A DNA stretch of 64,000 nucleotides, from positions 682,001 to 746,000 of the forward strand of contig JBDIVM010000002.1 in NCBI GenBank assembly GCA_039805905.1. Reading direction: 5' to 3'. This document shows positions 8,269-16,339 of the stretch, one piece after another (the first letter of the stretch is position 1; every line of letters begins with the position of its first letter). A program made the translations under genes and the position numbers. Below the pieces are notes generated by a model. The model worked only from the letters and a program-made list of their open reading frames with translations, did not search any database and had not been told where the DNA came from. The stretch comes from Thermohalobaculum sp039805905. GTDB taxonomy: Bacteria; Pseudomonadota; Alphaproteobacteria; Rhodobacterales; Rhodobacteraceae.

Positions 8269-9512
8269 CAGATTCTCCTTGTGATCGAGACGGTTGCCTC
8301 AGGCATTGATGCGAACGCATGCACCGGCGGGTCCATCCCGCATGCAACGCGAAGCCGGATTCCGAGCATGCTGCCGGCGAAGCCCCAGATGAGCCACCAC
8401 CAGCCGTGCAGTGAGCCCGAGACGATGCCGCCCAGGAACGCGCCGATATTGCAGCCATAGGCGAGCCGGGCACCGTAGCCCATCATCAGCCCGCCAATCG
8501 CCGCCGTGAGCAGGTCGCGCGGCGAGAGCCGCCAGACCGGACGGAACCGGCCGGCAAGCGCCGCTGCCGCCATCGCACCGAAGATGATGCCGAAATTCAT
8601 CACCGAGACTCGGTCGGCGAAGATGCCGGCCGCGAGTTGTTCCCCCCGCCAGCCCTGCCAGTAGGGCCATTCCGCGACGCCGACTCCCAGGCTCTCCAGG
8701 CTCTTCGCGCCCCAGAGCGCGAACCCCGCAGTGATGCTCCAGGGGCGCTGGAACAGGAGGAACGTGCCGATCCCGACACCTGCCAGGACGATTGCTCCAA
8801 GCATGAGCGACCAGGGTCCCGCCACGAGCGAACCTGTTGCCCGCCCGGTCTCCAGCGCGCCGTGCGCGCGCCGCTCGATGGCGGCCGACCCAAGCCAGAC
8901 CAGGGCGGCGAAGGCGAACAGCGCCACGAGCGCGCCGAGCGGCCCGAAGGTCGCGATCAGCGAGATGCCGGGCAGGTCGGGAACGCCGGTGAGCGCTGGC
9001 AGCCGAAGCCAGAATCCGGGCATGTGGGCGGTCGCCCAGACCGATCCGGAGATGAAGAACAGGAGTGTCACCATCATCCGGGTCGAGCCGCCGCCGGCAG
9101 TGAAGAGCGTTCCGGAACCGCAGCCGCCGCCCAGCTGCATGCCGGTCCCGAACAGAAAGGCGCCAGTGGCCGTCATCAGCCCCATCGGCAGAACCACCGG
9201 ATACATCGCCCAGCCGGTCGCCTCCTGATAGCCGATCAGCGGATAGCTGACTGTGCAGGTCAGCGCGATCAGCGCCATCTGCGCCCGGAGCCCGGCGCCG
9301 CGGCGCTCGCGCACCACGCGCCGCCAGCCCGCCGTGAAGCCGAACGAAGCGTGATAGAGACCGAATCCCGCCACGCCTCCCAGGAGAACGCCGAGAAAAT
9401 AGCGCAGTCCCTCGCCCGCCACTTCGCCGCGCGCCTGGTGCGCAGCGGTCCCTACGGCGATCAGCGCCGCAAGGGCAGCGGCGAGTGGCAAGGGCTGACT
9501 GACCCTCGGCAT
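8268..9512 (-). CDS. YeeE/YedE family sulfur (thiosulfate) transporter
   Basis: A 414-residue inner-membrane protein with two homologous halves, each rich in hydrophobic helices. The conserved cysteine motifs of the YeeE/YedE (TsuA) family are visible: GGGCGSGTL in the first half and YGCNIGAF in the second. In the characterised thiosulfate transporter such cysteines relay the substrate, so uptake of thiosulfate or a related sulfur species is the likely function. I start at ATG 9512 (MPRVSQ), which has AGGAAG at seven bases; the frame extends to 9563 but without a ribosome site. It is followed without a gap by the DUF302 gene. Confidence 0.82.
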   Translation of the reverse strand: MPRVSQPLPLAAALAALIAVGTAAHQARGEVAGEGLRYFLGVLLGGVAGFGLYHASFGFTAGWRRVVRERRGAGLRAQMALIALTCTVSYPLIGYQEATGWAMYPVVLPMGLMTATGAFLFGTGMQLGGGCGSGTLFTAGGGSTRMMVTLLFFISGSVWATAHMPGFWLRLPALTGVPDLPGISLIATFGPLGALVALFAFAALVWLGSAAIERRAHGALETGRATGSLVAGPWSLMLGAIVLAGVGIGTFLLFQRPWSITAGFALWGAKSLESLGVGVAEWPYWQGWRGEQLAAGIFADRVSVMNFGIIFGAMAAAALAGRFRPVWRLSPRDLLTAAIGGLMMGYGARLAYGCNIGAFLGGIVSGSLHGWWWLIWGFAGSMLGIRLRVACGMDPPVHAFASMPEATVSITRRI

Positions 9513-9730
9513 GTAACACTTCCTGACCCGACGGCCCTCGTTCCGGCCGGATTCGCGTAGCATCGGGGCGGATTCTGCAACAATCGGCGCCCGGTCGCGA
9601 CCCCGTTATCTCGACTGGTAACAAACCGGTGAGGTCCCATCGGCATCGCTCGCTCCCGTGGTCATCTTAGCGCCGCGTCAATGCCGGATGCCAGCGGCCG
9701 CTCCCGGCGGTCGTCAACAGGGGACTTGCG

Positions 9731-11083
9731 ATGCCGATTTCCGACGCCTCGGGCCTGACCCTCAGCCTTGCCGATCCGACGGCGGCCGATTTCTGGGACC
9801 GAACGGTGACGGCTTTTCTCGCTCATTCCGCGGCGACCCCGGAGCATCTTTCAGCAACGCTGCGCCAGGCACCGGAATTTGCTCTCGGCTGGGCAGCCAG
9901 GGGGCTCTTCACCCTGCTGCTCGGGCGTTCGGAACTGCGACCCGTCGCGGCGGAGTCACTCGCGCGGGCGCAGGCGGTAGCACCGGCTGCGACGCCGCGT
10001 GAGCGGCTGTTCGTCGATGCGCTCGCCACCTATCTTGGCGGCGGGCTGTGGCAGGCGGCGGCGATCCTCGACTCAGTGCTCGAGAGCCACCCGGAGGACG
10101 CGCTTGCGATGAAGCTCGTCCACGCCCTCCGCTTCGTGCTCGGCGACCGGCGGGGCATGCTGCGCTCGGCCGCTGCGGTCGCCGGCCGCTACGGCGCGAC
10201 GCATCCGCATAGCGGCTATGCCCTCGGCTGCCTTGCCTTCGCGCTCGAGGAGAACGGTGACTACATCGAGGCCGAGCGTACCGGCCGGCGGGGCCTGGAC
10301 CTGGCGCCGGACGATGCCTGGGGGCTTCATGCGGTCGCCCACGTCTACGACATGACCGGCCGGGCCGGCCGTGGCGTCGCCTGGCTCGCGCCGCAGGCCG
10401 ACCGCTGGGCGCATTGCAACAATTTCGGCTACCATGTGTGGTGGCACCTGGCGTTGTTCCATCTCGAGTGCGGCGAGTTCGACCGGGTGCTCGACCTCTA
10501 TGACACCCGGATCCGCGCCGAGCATACGGACGACTATCGCGACATCGCCAACGGGGCCGGGATGCTGGTCCGCCTCGAGATCGAGGGCGTCGATGTCGGC
10601 GACCGCTGGGAAGAACTGGCGGCGCTGGCCGCCGGCAGGATCGAGGACGGTGCCGTGGTGTTCGCCGACCTGCACTATCTGCTCGCGCTTCATGGCGGCG
10701 AGCGCGACGCCGAAGCCGGGGCAATGATCGCGCGCCTCGCCCGCGACGCCCAGCGCCGCGCGCACGACATGCACGAGGTCGCCGCCGTCGCCGGCCTGCC
10801 CACGGCGCTCGGCCTTGCCGCTTTCCGCGCCGGGCACTATGACCTCGCCTTCGATCGGCTGCGGGAGTCGCAGCCGCGCCTGCAACTCGTCGGCGGCAGC
10901 CATGCCCAGCGCGACGTGTTCTCGCGCCTGCTGATCGAGGCAGCGATCCGCACCCGACGCTGGAGCGAGGCGGAGGAGGCGCTGCGCCAGCGCGCACGGG
11001 AGCGCGGGGCGGAGGACGCATTCACCGCGCGCCGGCGCGCGGCAATCGCGCGGCTGCGCGGCGCCGGCCTGGCGGCGGAATGA
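9731..11083 (+). CDS. TTC38-like tetratricopeptide protein
   Basis: A 450-residue soluble protein built of helical repeats. It carries the TTC38-type core HAVAHVYDMTGRAGRGVAWL followed by CNNFGYHVWWHLALFHLE and EFDRVLDLYDTRIR, around residues 205-265. The eukaryotic TTC38 family and its bacterial relatives have no defined biochemical role. No signal peptide or membrane segment is present, so it should be cytoplasmic. ATG 9731 has AGGGGA at six bases. It ends 35 bases before the OpgC gene on the same strand, so the two may be co-transcribed, but no functional link is evident. Confidence 0.78.
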   Translation: MPISDASGLTLSLADPTAADFWDRTVTAFLAHSAATPEHLSATLRQAPEFALGWAARGLFTLLLGRSELRPVAAESLARAQAVAPAATPRERLFVDALATYLGGGLWQAAAILDSVLESHPEDALAMKLVHALRFVLGDRRGMLRSAAAVAGRYGATHPHSGYALGCLAFALEENGDYIEAERTGRRGLDLAPDDAWGLHAVAHVYDMTGRAGRGVAWLAPQADRWAHCNNFGYHVWWHLALFHLECGEFDRVLDLYDTRIRAEHTDDYRDIANGAGMLVRLEIEGVDVGDRWEELAALAAGRIEDGAVVFADLHYLLALHGGERDAEAGAMIARLARDAQRRAHDMHEVAAVAGLPTALGLAAFRAGHYDLAFDRLRESQPRLQLVGGSHAQRDVFSRLLIEAAIRTRRWSEAEEALRQRARERGAEDAFTARRRAAIARLRGAGLAAE

Positions 11084-11118
11084 GCAGCCCCGCCCGTTGC
11101 ATAGTCTAGGATGACGAG

Positions 11119-12720
11119 ATGAATGCCGCCGGAACCACGACCGCCCTGCCCCACACGGCCGCGTCGCGGCCGCGCGACCCGCGGCTCGATTTCTTCCGCG
11201 GCTTGGCGATGTTCATCATCCTGCTCGCGCACACTCCGGTCAATCCCTGGACCCTGTGGATCCCGGCCCGCTTCGGCTTCTCCGACGCGACCGAGATTTT
11301 CGTGTTCTGCTCGGGCATGGCCTCGGCTATCGCCTTCGGGGCGGTGTTCACGAAGCGAGGCTGGATCATGGGCGCGGCACGGATCGCGCACCGGGTCTGG
11401 CAGGTTTACTGGGCTCATATCGGCGTGTTCCTGACGACGGCGATGCTGAGCTTTGCGATCGACCATTTCGGCATCGGGCTGACTGGCAAGGCCTATGTCG
11501 ACGAACCTTATGTGGTGCCGTTCTTCGACCGGACCGGCGAGGCGGTTCTGGGTCTCCTCACGCTCACCTACGTGCCGGGCATGTTCGACATCCTGCCGAT
11601 GTATCTCGTGGTCCTTGCGATGGTGCCTATGGTGATGGCGCTGCACCGGGCAGGCGGTCTGCCTGCGGTCGCCGGATTCGTCGGGCTCGTCTGGGCGGCT
11701 TCGAACCTGGCCGGCTATGCCCGCATGGCCTATCCGGACGCCAGCGCGCCCACCTGGCTTGCGGATGTCGGCGAGCGGCTTTCGTGGATGCTGCTCCCTT
11801 CGAACCCGTTCGGTGCCGATACCTGGTTCTTCAACCCCTTCGCCTGGCAGCTCGTGTTCTTCACGGGTTTCGCCTTCGGCATGCGCTGGCTCCCCGCACC
11901 GCCGGTCAGCCGGAGCCTGGTGATCGCCGCGGCTGCCTACGTTCTGCTGGTCGTGCCCTTCGCCTGGTTCAAGATCTACGACGGCTTCTACGTGCCCGAA
12001 AATTCGGCCCTGCACCTCTGGATCCGCGGGACCCGCATGGCGATCGAGCCGCTCTGGTGGAAGAGCTGGGTGGGCGCCTTCCGCTACCTGCACTTCCTGG
12101 CGCTGGCCTATCTCGCCTGGGTCGCTGTCGGTCCGCGCGGCGTGCGGCTCAGAGACGGCTTCACGCCGCGCGACCCTGCCCCGCGCCCGGTGCGGGCGAC
12201 CGCAGCCGCGGTCGCAGTCCTGACCATCCCCTACAGCTATATCGACGAGATCAAGGTGCTGAGCCCGGCGCTGGACCGCTGGTTCTTCGAGAATATCCCG
12301 CTGGTGCACGGCAACCGGATCGAGCTGATCCAGCTTGTCCACCTCTCCGCGCTCATCGTTCTCGGCTGGGCAGCCATAGGTGACAGGGGGCGGGCATTCC
12401 TCGTGCGCGACCTGGTGCGCCTCGCAGTCCCGGTGATCCGCAAGGTCGGCACGCAGTCTCTGGCGGTGTTCATGGCCTCGATCGTGCTCGCCCGGTTCAA
12501 CGGCTGGGTTCTGGACATGATCGGCCGCGATGCCTGGACAGTGGCGGCGGTGAACCTGACGGGATTTGGGATTCTGATTGCAGTTGCCTACATAGTCTCC
12601 TGGTTCAAGAGCCAGCCCTGGCGCGGAGCGGCACCGGCCCGCGCCACCGCTGAGACGCAGCCGTCAGCCGGAGCAGCCGACGGGCGGGGTGGAACGCGCC
12701 TCGCGGCAATGCGGGCCTGA
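11119..12720 (+). CDS. opgC: OpgC-family glucan succinyltransferase (acyltransferase 3 superfamily)
   Basis: A 533-residue polytopic membrane protein with about ten transmembrane helices. It opens RDPRLDFFRGLAMFIILLAHTPVNPWTLW, and the first helices carry FGFSDATEIFVFCSGMASAIAFG, the conserved N-terminal pattern of OpgC, which succinylates osmoregulated periplasmic glucans from the membrane. The His of LLAHTP matches the conserved catalytic His position of the acyltransferase-3 fold. AGGA stands seven bases before ATG 11119. The glucan synthase opgH is encoded 4.7 kb downstream at 17398, supporting the assignment. The C-terminal 40 residues are hydrophilic and low complexity. Confidence 0.8.
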   Translation: MNAAGTTTALPHTAASRPRDPRLDFFRGLAMFIILLAHTPVNPWTLWIPARFGFSDATEIFVFCSGMASAIAFGAVFTKRGWIMGAARIAHRVWQVYWAHIGVFLTTAMLSFAIDHFGIGLTGKAYVDEPYVVPFFDRTGEAVLGLLTLTYVPGMFDILPMYLVVLAMVPMVMALHRAGGLPAVAGFVGLVWAASNLAGYARMAYPDASAPTWLADVGERLSWMLLPSNPFGADTWFFNPFAWQLVFFTGFAFGMRWLPAPPVSRSLVIAAAAYVLLVVPFAWFKIYDGFYVPENSALHLWIRGTRMAIEPLWWKSWVGAFRYLHFLALAYLAWVAVGPRGVRLRDGFTPRDPAPRPVRATAAAVAVLTIPYSYIDEIKVLSPALDRWFFENIPLVHGNRIELIQLVHLSALIVLGWAAIGDRGRAFLVRDLVRLAVPVIRKVGTQSLAVFMASIVLARFNGWVLDMIGRDAWTVAAVNLTGFGILIAVAYIVSWFKSQPWRGAAPARATAETQPSAGAADGRGGTRLAAMRA

Positions 12721-12747
12721 GAGACCGGGAGACTGAGGGAGATCGTC

Positions 12748-13485
12748 GTGTTCGTCCAGGCAAGCCCAAGCGCGGCGAGGTCCCGCGCCATGGAATATGA
12801 CCCGGAAACCGCGCTGAAGCGGCTCGAGCGGCACCGGGGCAAGGCATCCTTCGTGATTGGCCAGCTCGGCCAGTCGCTCGACGGGCGCATCGCCACACCG
12901 ACCGGAGCCTCGAAATACATCAACGGCCAGGAAGCGCTGCGACACCTGCACCGGATCCGCGCAAAGGTGGATGCGGTAGTGATCGGCGTCGGCACCGCCA
13001 TCGCCGACGATCCCCGTCTGACTACCCGCCATGTGGACGGGCCGAACCCGGTCAGGGTGGTGATCGATCCGCACGGACGACTGCCGGGCACGCTCGCAAT
13101 GCTGCGCGATGGCGTCGCGCCGGTGCTGGTGATCACCTGCGCGGAGCGGACGGTACCCGAGACCGCCGAACAGCTCGTGCTGCCCTGCGACGGGACAGGT
13201 CACATCGCTCCCGCCGCCATCGTCGGGGCCTTGGCGGAATGCCGCCTGCGCCGCCTGCTGATCGAAGGCGGGGCGGAAACTCTTGCCCGCTTCCTGAACG
13301 CCTCTGCAATCGACGAGCTGCATCTGATGGTAGCCCCGATCGTGCTGGGTTCCGGCAAGACCGGGCTCAACCTTGCCCCGATCCGCGAGGTCGGCGAGGC
13401 GATGCGGCCCCTTGTCAGGACCATGCGCTTCCGCGATGGCGATATGCTCTGCATGTGCGATTTGCAGATGCCCGCCGCAGCCTGA
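12748..13485 (+). CDS. RibD C-terminal (dihydrofolate-reductase-like) domain protein
   Basis: A 245-residue stand-alone reductase domain of the RibD C-terminal/DHFR-like family, without the zinc deaminase domain of true RibD. Visible motifs are GQLGQSLDGRIATPTGASKYI, the RAKVDAVVIGVGTAIADDPRLTTR block, and the NADPH-binding LLIEGGAETLARFL with VLGSGKTG. Such proteins reduce ribosyl-pyrimidines or pterin-like rings with NADPH. It starts at GTG 12748 with GAGGGAG seven bases before; ATG 12790 is an alternative. It is 42 bases upstream of cytochrome b561 on the same strand and faces the PTPS-like operon. A link to that operon is inference. Confidence 0.8.
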   Translation: MFVQASPSAARSRAMEYDPETALKRLERHRGKASFVIGQLGQSLDGRIATPTGASKYINGQEALRHLHRIRAKVDAVVIGVGTAIADDPRLTTRHVDGPNPVRVVIDPHGRLPGTLAMLRDGVAPVLVITCAERTVPETAEQLVLPCDGTGHIAPAAIVGALAECRLRRLLIEGGAETLARFLNASAIDELHLMVAPIVLGSGKTGLNLAPIREVGEAMRPLVRTMRFRDGDMLCMCDLQMPAAA

Positions 13486-13527
13486 TGCACCCGGAGGACG
13501 GGGTCGAGCACCGAGGGAGGACACACC

Positions 13528-14082
13528 TTGTACGGATATCCCCGCTACACCCTGCTCCAGCGCGTCGTTCACTGGCTGGTCGCGGTACTCGCGATCGGCG
13601 CGGTATCCCTCGGCCTCACGCTCGGGCTCTTCGGCTACGAGGGCGCTGTCGCCCGGTTCGGCGCTGACACCACCAACCTGATCTACAAGTACCACAAGAC
13701 CTTCGGCGTGCTGCTGCTCGGCCTGATGACATTTCGGCTGATGCTGAAGCTCGTGCTGGTGCAACCGGACTACGATCCGCCGCTGCCTACGCTGAACCGG
13801 GTCGTCTCGCAGGCGGTGCACGGCTTGCTCTACATCCTGTTGCTGGCTCAGGCAATCCTCGGCTGGGCGGCGACCGCCGCCGGCGGCTATCCGGTCGAGT
13901 TCTTCAAGTCGACCATGCCCCCGTTCCTCGGCAAGGATCCGGCGCTCTCCGAGCAGCTCTATGTCCTGCACGACATTGTCGGCCTCGCGCTGGCGGCACT
14001 GATCGTGCTTCACATCTCCGCCGCACTGATGCACTGGCTGATCAAGCGCGACACGGTGATGCACCGGATCAGCCTGTTCTGA
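13528..14082 (+). CDS. Cytochrome b561 family protein
   Basis: A 184-residue four-helix membrane cytochrome. Hmm-binding histidines are placed as in the family: RVVHWLVAV in helix 1, YKYHKTFGVLLLG in helix 2, and in helices 3-4 QAVHGLLYILLLAQ and LHDIVGLALAALIVLHISAALMHWLI. It should pass electrons in the inner membrane, possibly from quinol to a periplasmic partner. The start is TTG 13528 after a strong GGGAGGA site. Its 3' end overlaps the tail of the convergent methyltransferase gene by 14 bases. Confidence 0.88.
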   Translation: MYGYPRYTLLQRVVHWLVAVLAIGAVSLGLTLGLFGYEGAVARFGADTTNLIYKYHKTFGVLLLGLMTFRLMLKLVLVQPDYDPPLPTLNRVVSQAVHGLLYILLLAQAILGWAATAAGGYPVEFFKSTMPPFLGKDPALSEQLYVLHDIVGLALAALIVLHISAALMHWLIKRDTVMHRISLF

Positions 14083-14878
14083 GGGCCTCGCCCGCGACGC
14101 CCCTGCTGCGCGGCAGCGCCAGCAGGTCGCGATGCCCGATGACGACGCGCCGCGCGCACGTGCGTGCCGATTGCCACTCTGCCGCCCGCACGGTTCCCAA
14201 AGCGCTCGCCACCGCAGCTGCGCTGCCCGCCGCCAGCGCGGCAATCAGATCCGCGTCGCGCGGCCGCTCCAGCACCCAGTCGCTCGGCGCCTCGGCAATC
14301 GCCAACCCCTGCCCTGCAAGTGCCGCTGCCAGGTGGGCGTGCGCCCCGGGGCCCAGCGAAGGCCCCAGCCCCTTGTCGCGCCGCTGATCGGCATGGAAGG
14401 CGGCCAGAACCGCCGCATCGAAGGGGTGCGATGGCTCCCATTCCTCGCGCCCGTCATACGTCAGCACCGCGTAGAACGCCGCGCCGCAACGCCCGGCCCG
14501 TGCCACCAGCCGATCGAGCCACGCCGCCCCGCAGAGGTCGAAGAAGGCCGAGGCGGTCACCAGATCCGGCACCGGGTCGAACAGCACCTCGAGATCGGCG
14601 GCGAGGTCGGCCACCCGCGTCTCGACCGTCAGTCCCGGCAGCGCCCCGGCCCGGGCCAGGAGCGCCGGGTCGTTGTCGGCCAGCACCCAGTGCTGGCGCG
14701 GGCCCAGCAGCGGCGAGGTGGCCCGCATGTTGGCCCCGGTGCCGGCGCCCAGATCGAGCACCCGCACGCCCTCGCGCCCGGCGAAATGCGCCGCCAGCCG
14801 CCCGGCCAGGCCGCGGGCGCGGGCACGCGAATCCGCCGCCGCCCGCTGCGTCAGCCAGTCGGCCGAGAATCCCGTCAT
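14069..14878 (-). CDS. Class I SAM-dependent methyltransferase
   Basis: A 269-residue Rossmann methyltransferase. Motif I is VRVLDLGAGTGANMR near residues 40-54, followed by WVLADNDPALLARA and a motif-IV-like LVTASAFFDLCGAAWL. The C-terminal part (HADQRRDKGLGPSLGPGAHAHLAAAL) is typical of a group often found beside a GT4 enzyme. Its ATG overlaps the glycosyltransferase stop by four bases (ATGA), so it is the last gene of a coupled operon with that enzyme, a PTPS-like protein and a dehydrogenase. The substrate is unknown; methylation of a glycosylated product is a plausible inference. Confidence 0.82.
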   Translation of the reverse strand: MTGFSADWLTQRAAADSRARARGLAGRLAAHFAGREGVRVLDLGAGTGANMRATSPLLGPRQHWVLADNDPALLARAGALPGLTVETRVADLAADLEVLFDPVPDLVTASAFFDLCGAAWLDRLVARAGRCGAAFYAVLTYDGREEWEPSHPFDAAVLAAFHADQRRDKGLGPSLGPGAHAHLAAALAGQGLAIAEAPSDWVLERPRDADLIAALAAGSAAAVASALGTVRAAEWQSARTCARRVVIGHRDLLALPRSRGVAGEALRTG

Positions 14879-15933
14879 CCTCCCGCCTCCCGCAATGCCC
14901 CGGCGACCCGCGCCGCCGTATCCGACCAGCGCGCAAAGCCCTGCGCCCCGGCCCAGCAGCCGCCGGCCAGCCGTGCCCGCGCCACACCGTCGCCGATCAG
15001 TCGGGCCAGCGCCGCGCGCAGCGCCGCCACGTCGCCGGGAGGCACCAGCAGCGCCGCGCCCCGTGTCGCCTCGGCCACCGCCCCCGCGTCGCAGCCAATG
15101 ACGGGCAGCCCGCGCGCCATCGCTTCGGTGTAGACCATGCCGAAGCCCTCGTAGCGCGAGGCGAGCACGAAGAGGTCCGCAGCCGCATAGGCCCGGTCCA
15201 GCGCCTCGGCCGTCAGCGCGCCCGCGAACGTCACCCGCTCCGACAGCCCCGCCGCCTCGACCTGCCGCCGCAGCGCGCCGGCATGTCCGGGGTCGAGATC
15301 CGCCGGCCCGGCAATGGTCAGCCGCCAGTCGAGCCCTGTCAGCCCCGCGAGTGCCGCAACCAGCACGTCGTGGCCCTTGCGCGGCGTCAGCGAGCCGACC
15401 GACAGCACCGCCACCCCAGGCCCGCCCGAGCCTGCGGCCCGTGCCGCCGGATCGGTGCCGGGGACGGCGACCGTCAGTACCTCGCGCCGCACGCCATAGT
15501 CCCTGACCAGGATCCCCCCCGTGGTCTCGCTCGTCACCACGACCCGCGCACAGGCCGCAAGCGCCGCCCGCTCGGTGGCGCGGAAGTGCGCCGCCTCCCC
15601 GGCCGGAACCCCCGTCTCCAGCGCCAGCGGATGATGACAGAGCGCCACCAGCGGCCCCGGCAGCCCGGACAGCATTGCGTCCGGCATCGCCCCCAGCGCG
15701 AGCCCGTCGACCAGGATCGGCGCGCCCGCCGGCAGCGCCCGCAGCCGCCGCTCGGCCTCGGCCCGCTCGGCTTCCGAGGGATGCGGCCAGCGGCCGGGCA
15801 GCGCCACGTGGACGAGCGCAAGGCCAGCCTCCGGCGCTGCCTGAAGCAGGCGGCGCGCATAGGCATACCCCCCAGTCGGGGTCCCGAGATCCCCCGGCAC
15901 GGCGAAGCTCGCCCGAAGGCTCGCCTGGATCAA
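14875..15933 (-). CDS. Glycosyltransferase family 4
   Basis: A 352-residue GT-B enzyme. The N-terminal domain begins SFAVPGDLGTPTGGYAYARRLL with the donor-side glycine loop; the C-terminal domain has VAVLSVGSLTPRKGHDVLVAAL and the EX7E segment SRYEGFGMVYTEAMARGLPVI near residues 240-260. I start at TTG 15933, which overlaps the stop of the PTPS-like gene by two bases; the frame is open further upstream only inside that gene. It overlaps the methyltransferase by four bases. Being embedded with a pterin-synthase-like protein, it may glycosylate a small molecule rather than a polysaccharide, though nothing in the sequence proves this. Confidence 0.82.
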   Translation of the reverse strand: MIQASLRASFAVPGDLGTPTGGYAYARRLLQAAPEAGLALVHVALPGRWPHPSEAERAEAERRLRALPAGAPILVDGLALGAMPDAMLSGLPGPLVALCHHPLALETGVPAGEAAHFRATERAALAACARVVVTSETTGGILVRDYGVRREVLTVAVPGTDPAARAAGSGGPGVAVLSVGSLTPRKGHDVLVAALAGLTGLDWRLTIAGPADLDPGHAGALRRQVEAAGLSERVTFAGALTAEALDRAYAAADLFVLASRYEGFGMVYTEAMARGLPVIGCDAGAVAEATRGAALLVPPGDVAALRAALARLIGDGVARARLAGGCWAGAQGFARWSDTAARVAGALREAGG

Positions 15934-16328
15934 AGTGTCCCCTCGTACCAGGCCCGGGCGACATGGCTCTCGTTCAGCAGCACGCGGATCTTCTGCAACC
16001 CCTCGGAACCCGGCCCCAGCGCACCCGACCGCGCGGCCCTGGCGATCTGGTCGAAGATGTACCGGCACAGGAACTCGGTGGTGGTGACGATGCCCCTGAA
16101 CTGCGGCAGGTCGTCGAGATTGGCGAAGTTCAGCGGCTTCAGCGCCGCCTTCAGCGCCTCGTGCGCCCGGCCGATATCGACCACGATACCGTCCGCGCTC
16201 AGCGTCTCGCGGTAGAAGGCCACGTCGACTACATAGGTCGCGCCGTGCAGTTTCTGGGCCGGGCCGAAAACCTCGCCCGGCAGAGAATGGGCCATCATGA
16301 TGTGGTCCCGAACCTCGACGGCATACAT
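15930..16328 (-). CDS. 6-pyruvoyl-tetrahydropterin synthase (PTPS/QueD) fold protein with altered active site
   Basis: A 132-residue protein of the PTPS/6-carboxytetrahydropterin synthase family. His14 (MMAHSLPG) and His28 (QKLHGATY) align with two zinc ligands, but the third (HGH in QueD) is Ala30. The catalytic Cys four residues before that motif is Ala24, and the LDH motif with catalytic Asp and His reads LNF (Asn67, Phe68). Only Glu85 (TTTEFL) is kept. Classical PTPS or QueD chemistry is therefore unlikely. ATG 16328 has GAGGAGA close upstream; a GTG at 16343 overlapping the previous stop is an alternative. It sits between an MDR dehydrogenase and a GT4 gene in one operon. Confidence 0.82.
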   Translation of the reverse strand: MYAVEVRDHIMMAHSLPGEVFGPAQKLHGATYVVDVAFYRETLSADGIVVDIGRAHEALKAALKPLNFANLDDLPQFRGIVTTTEFLCRYIFDQIARAARSGALGPGSEGLQKIRVLLNESHVARAWYEGTL

Positions 16329-16339
16329 GCGCGCTCTCC

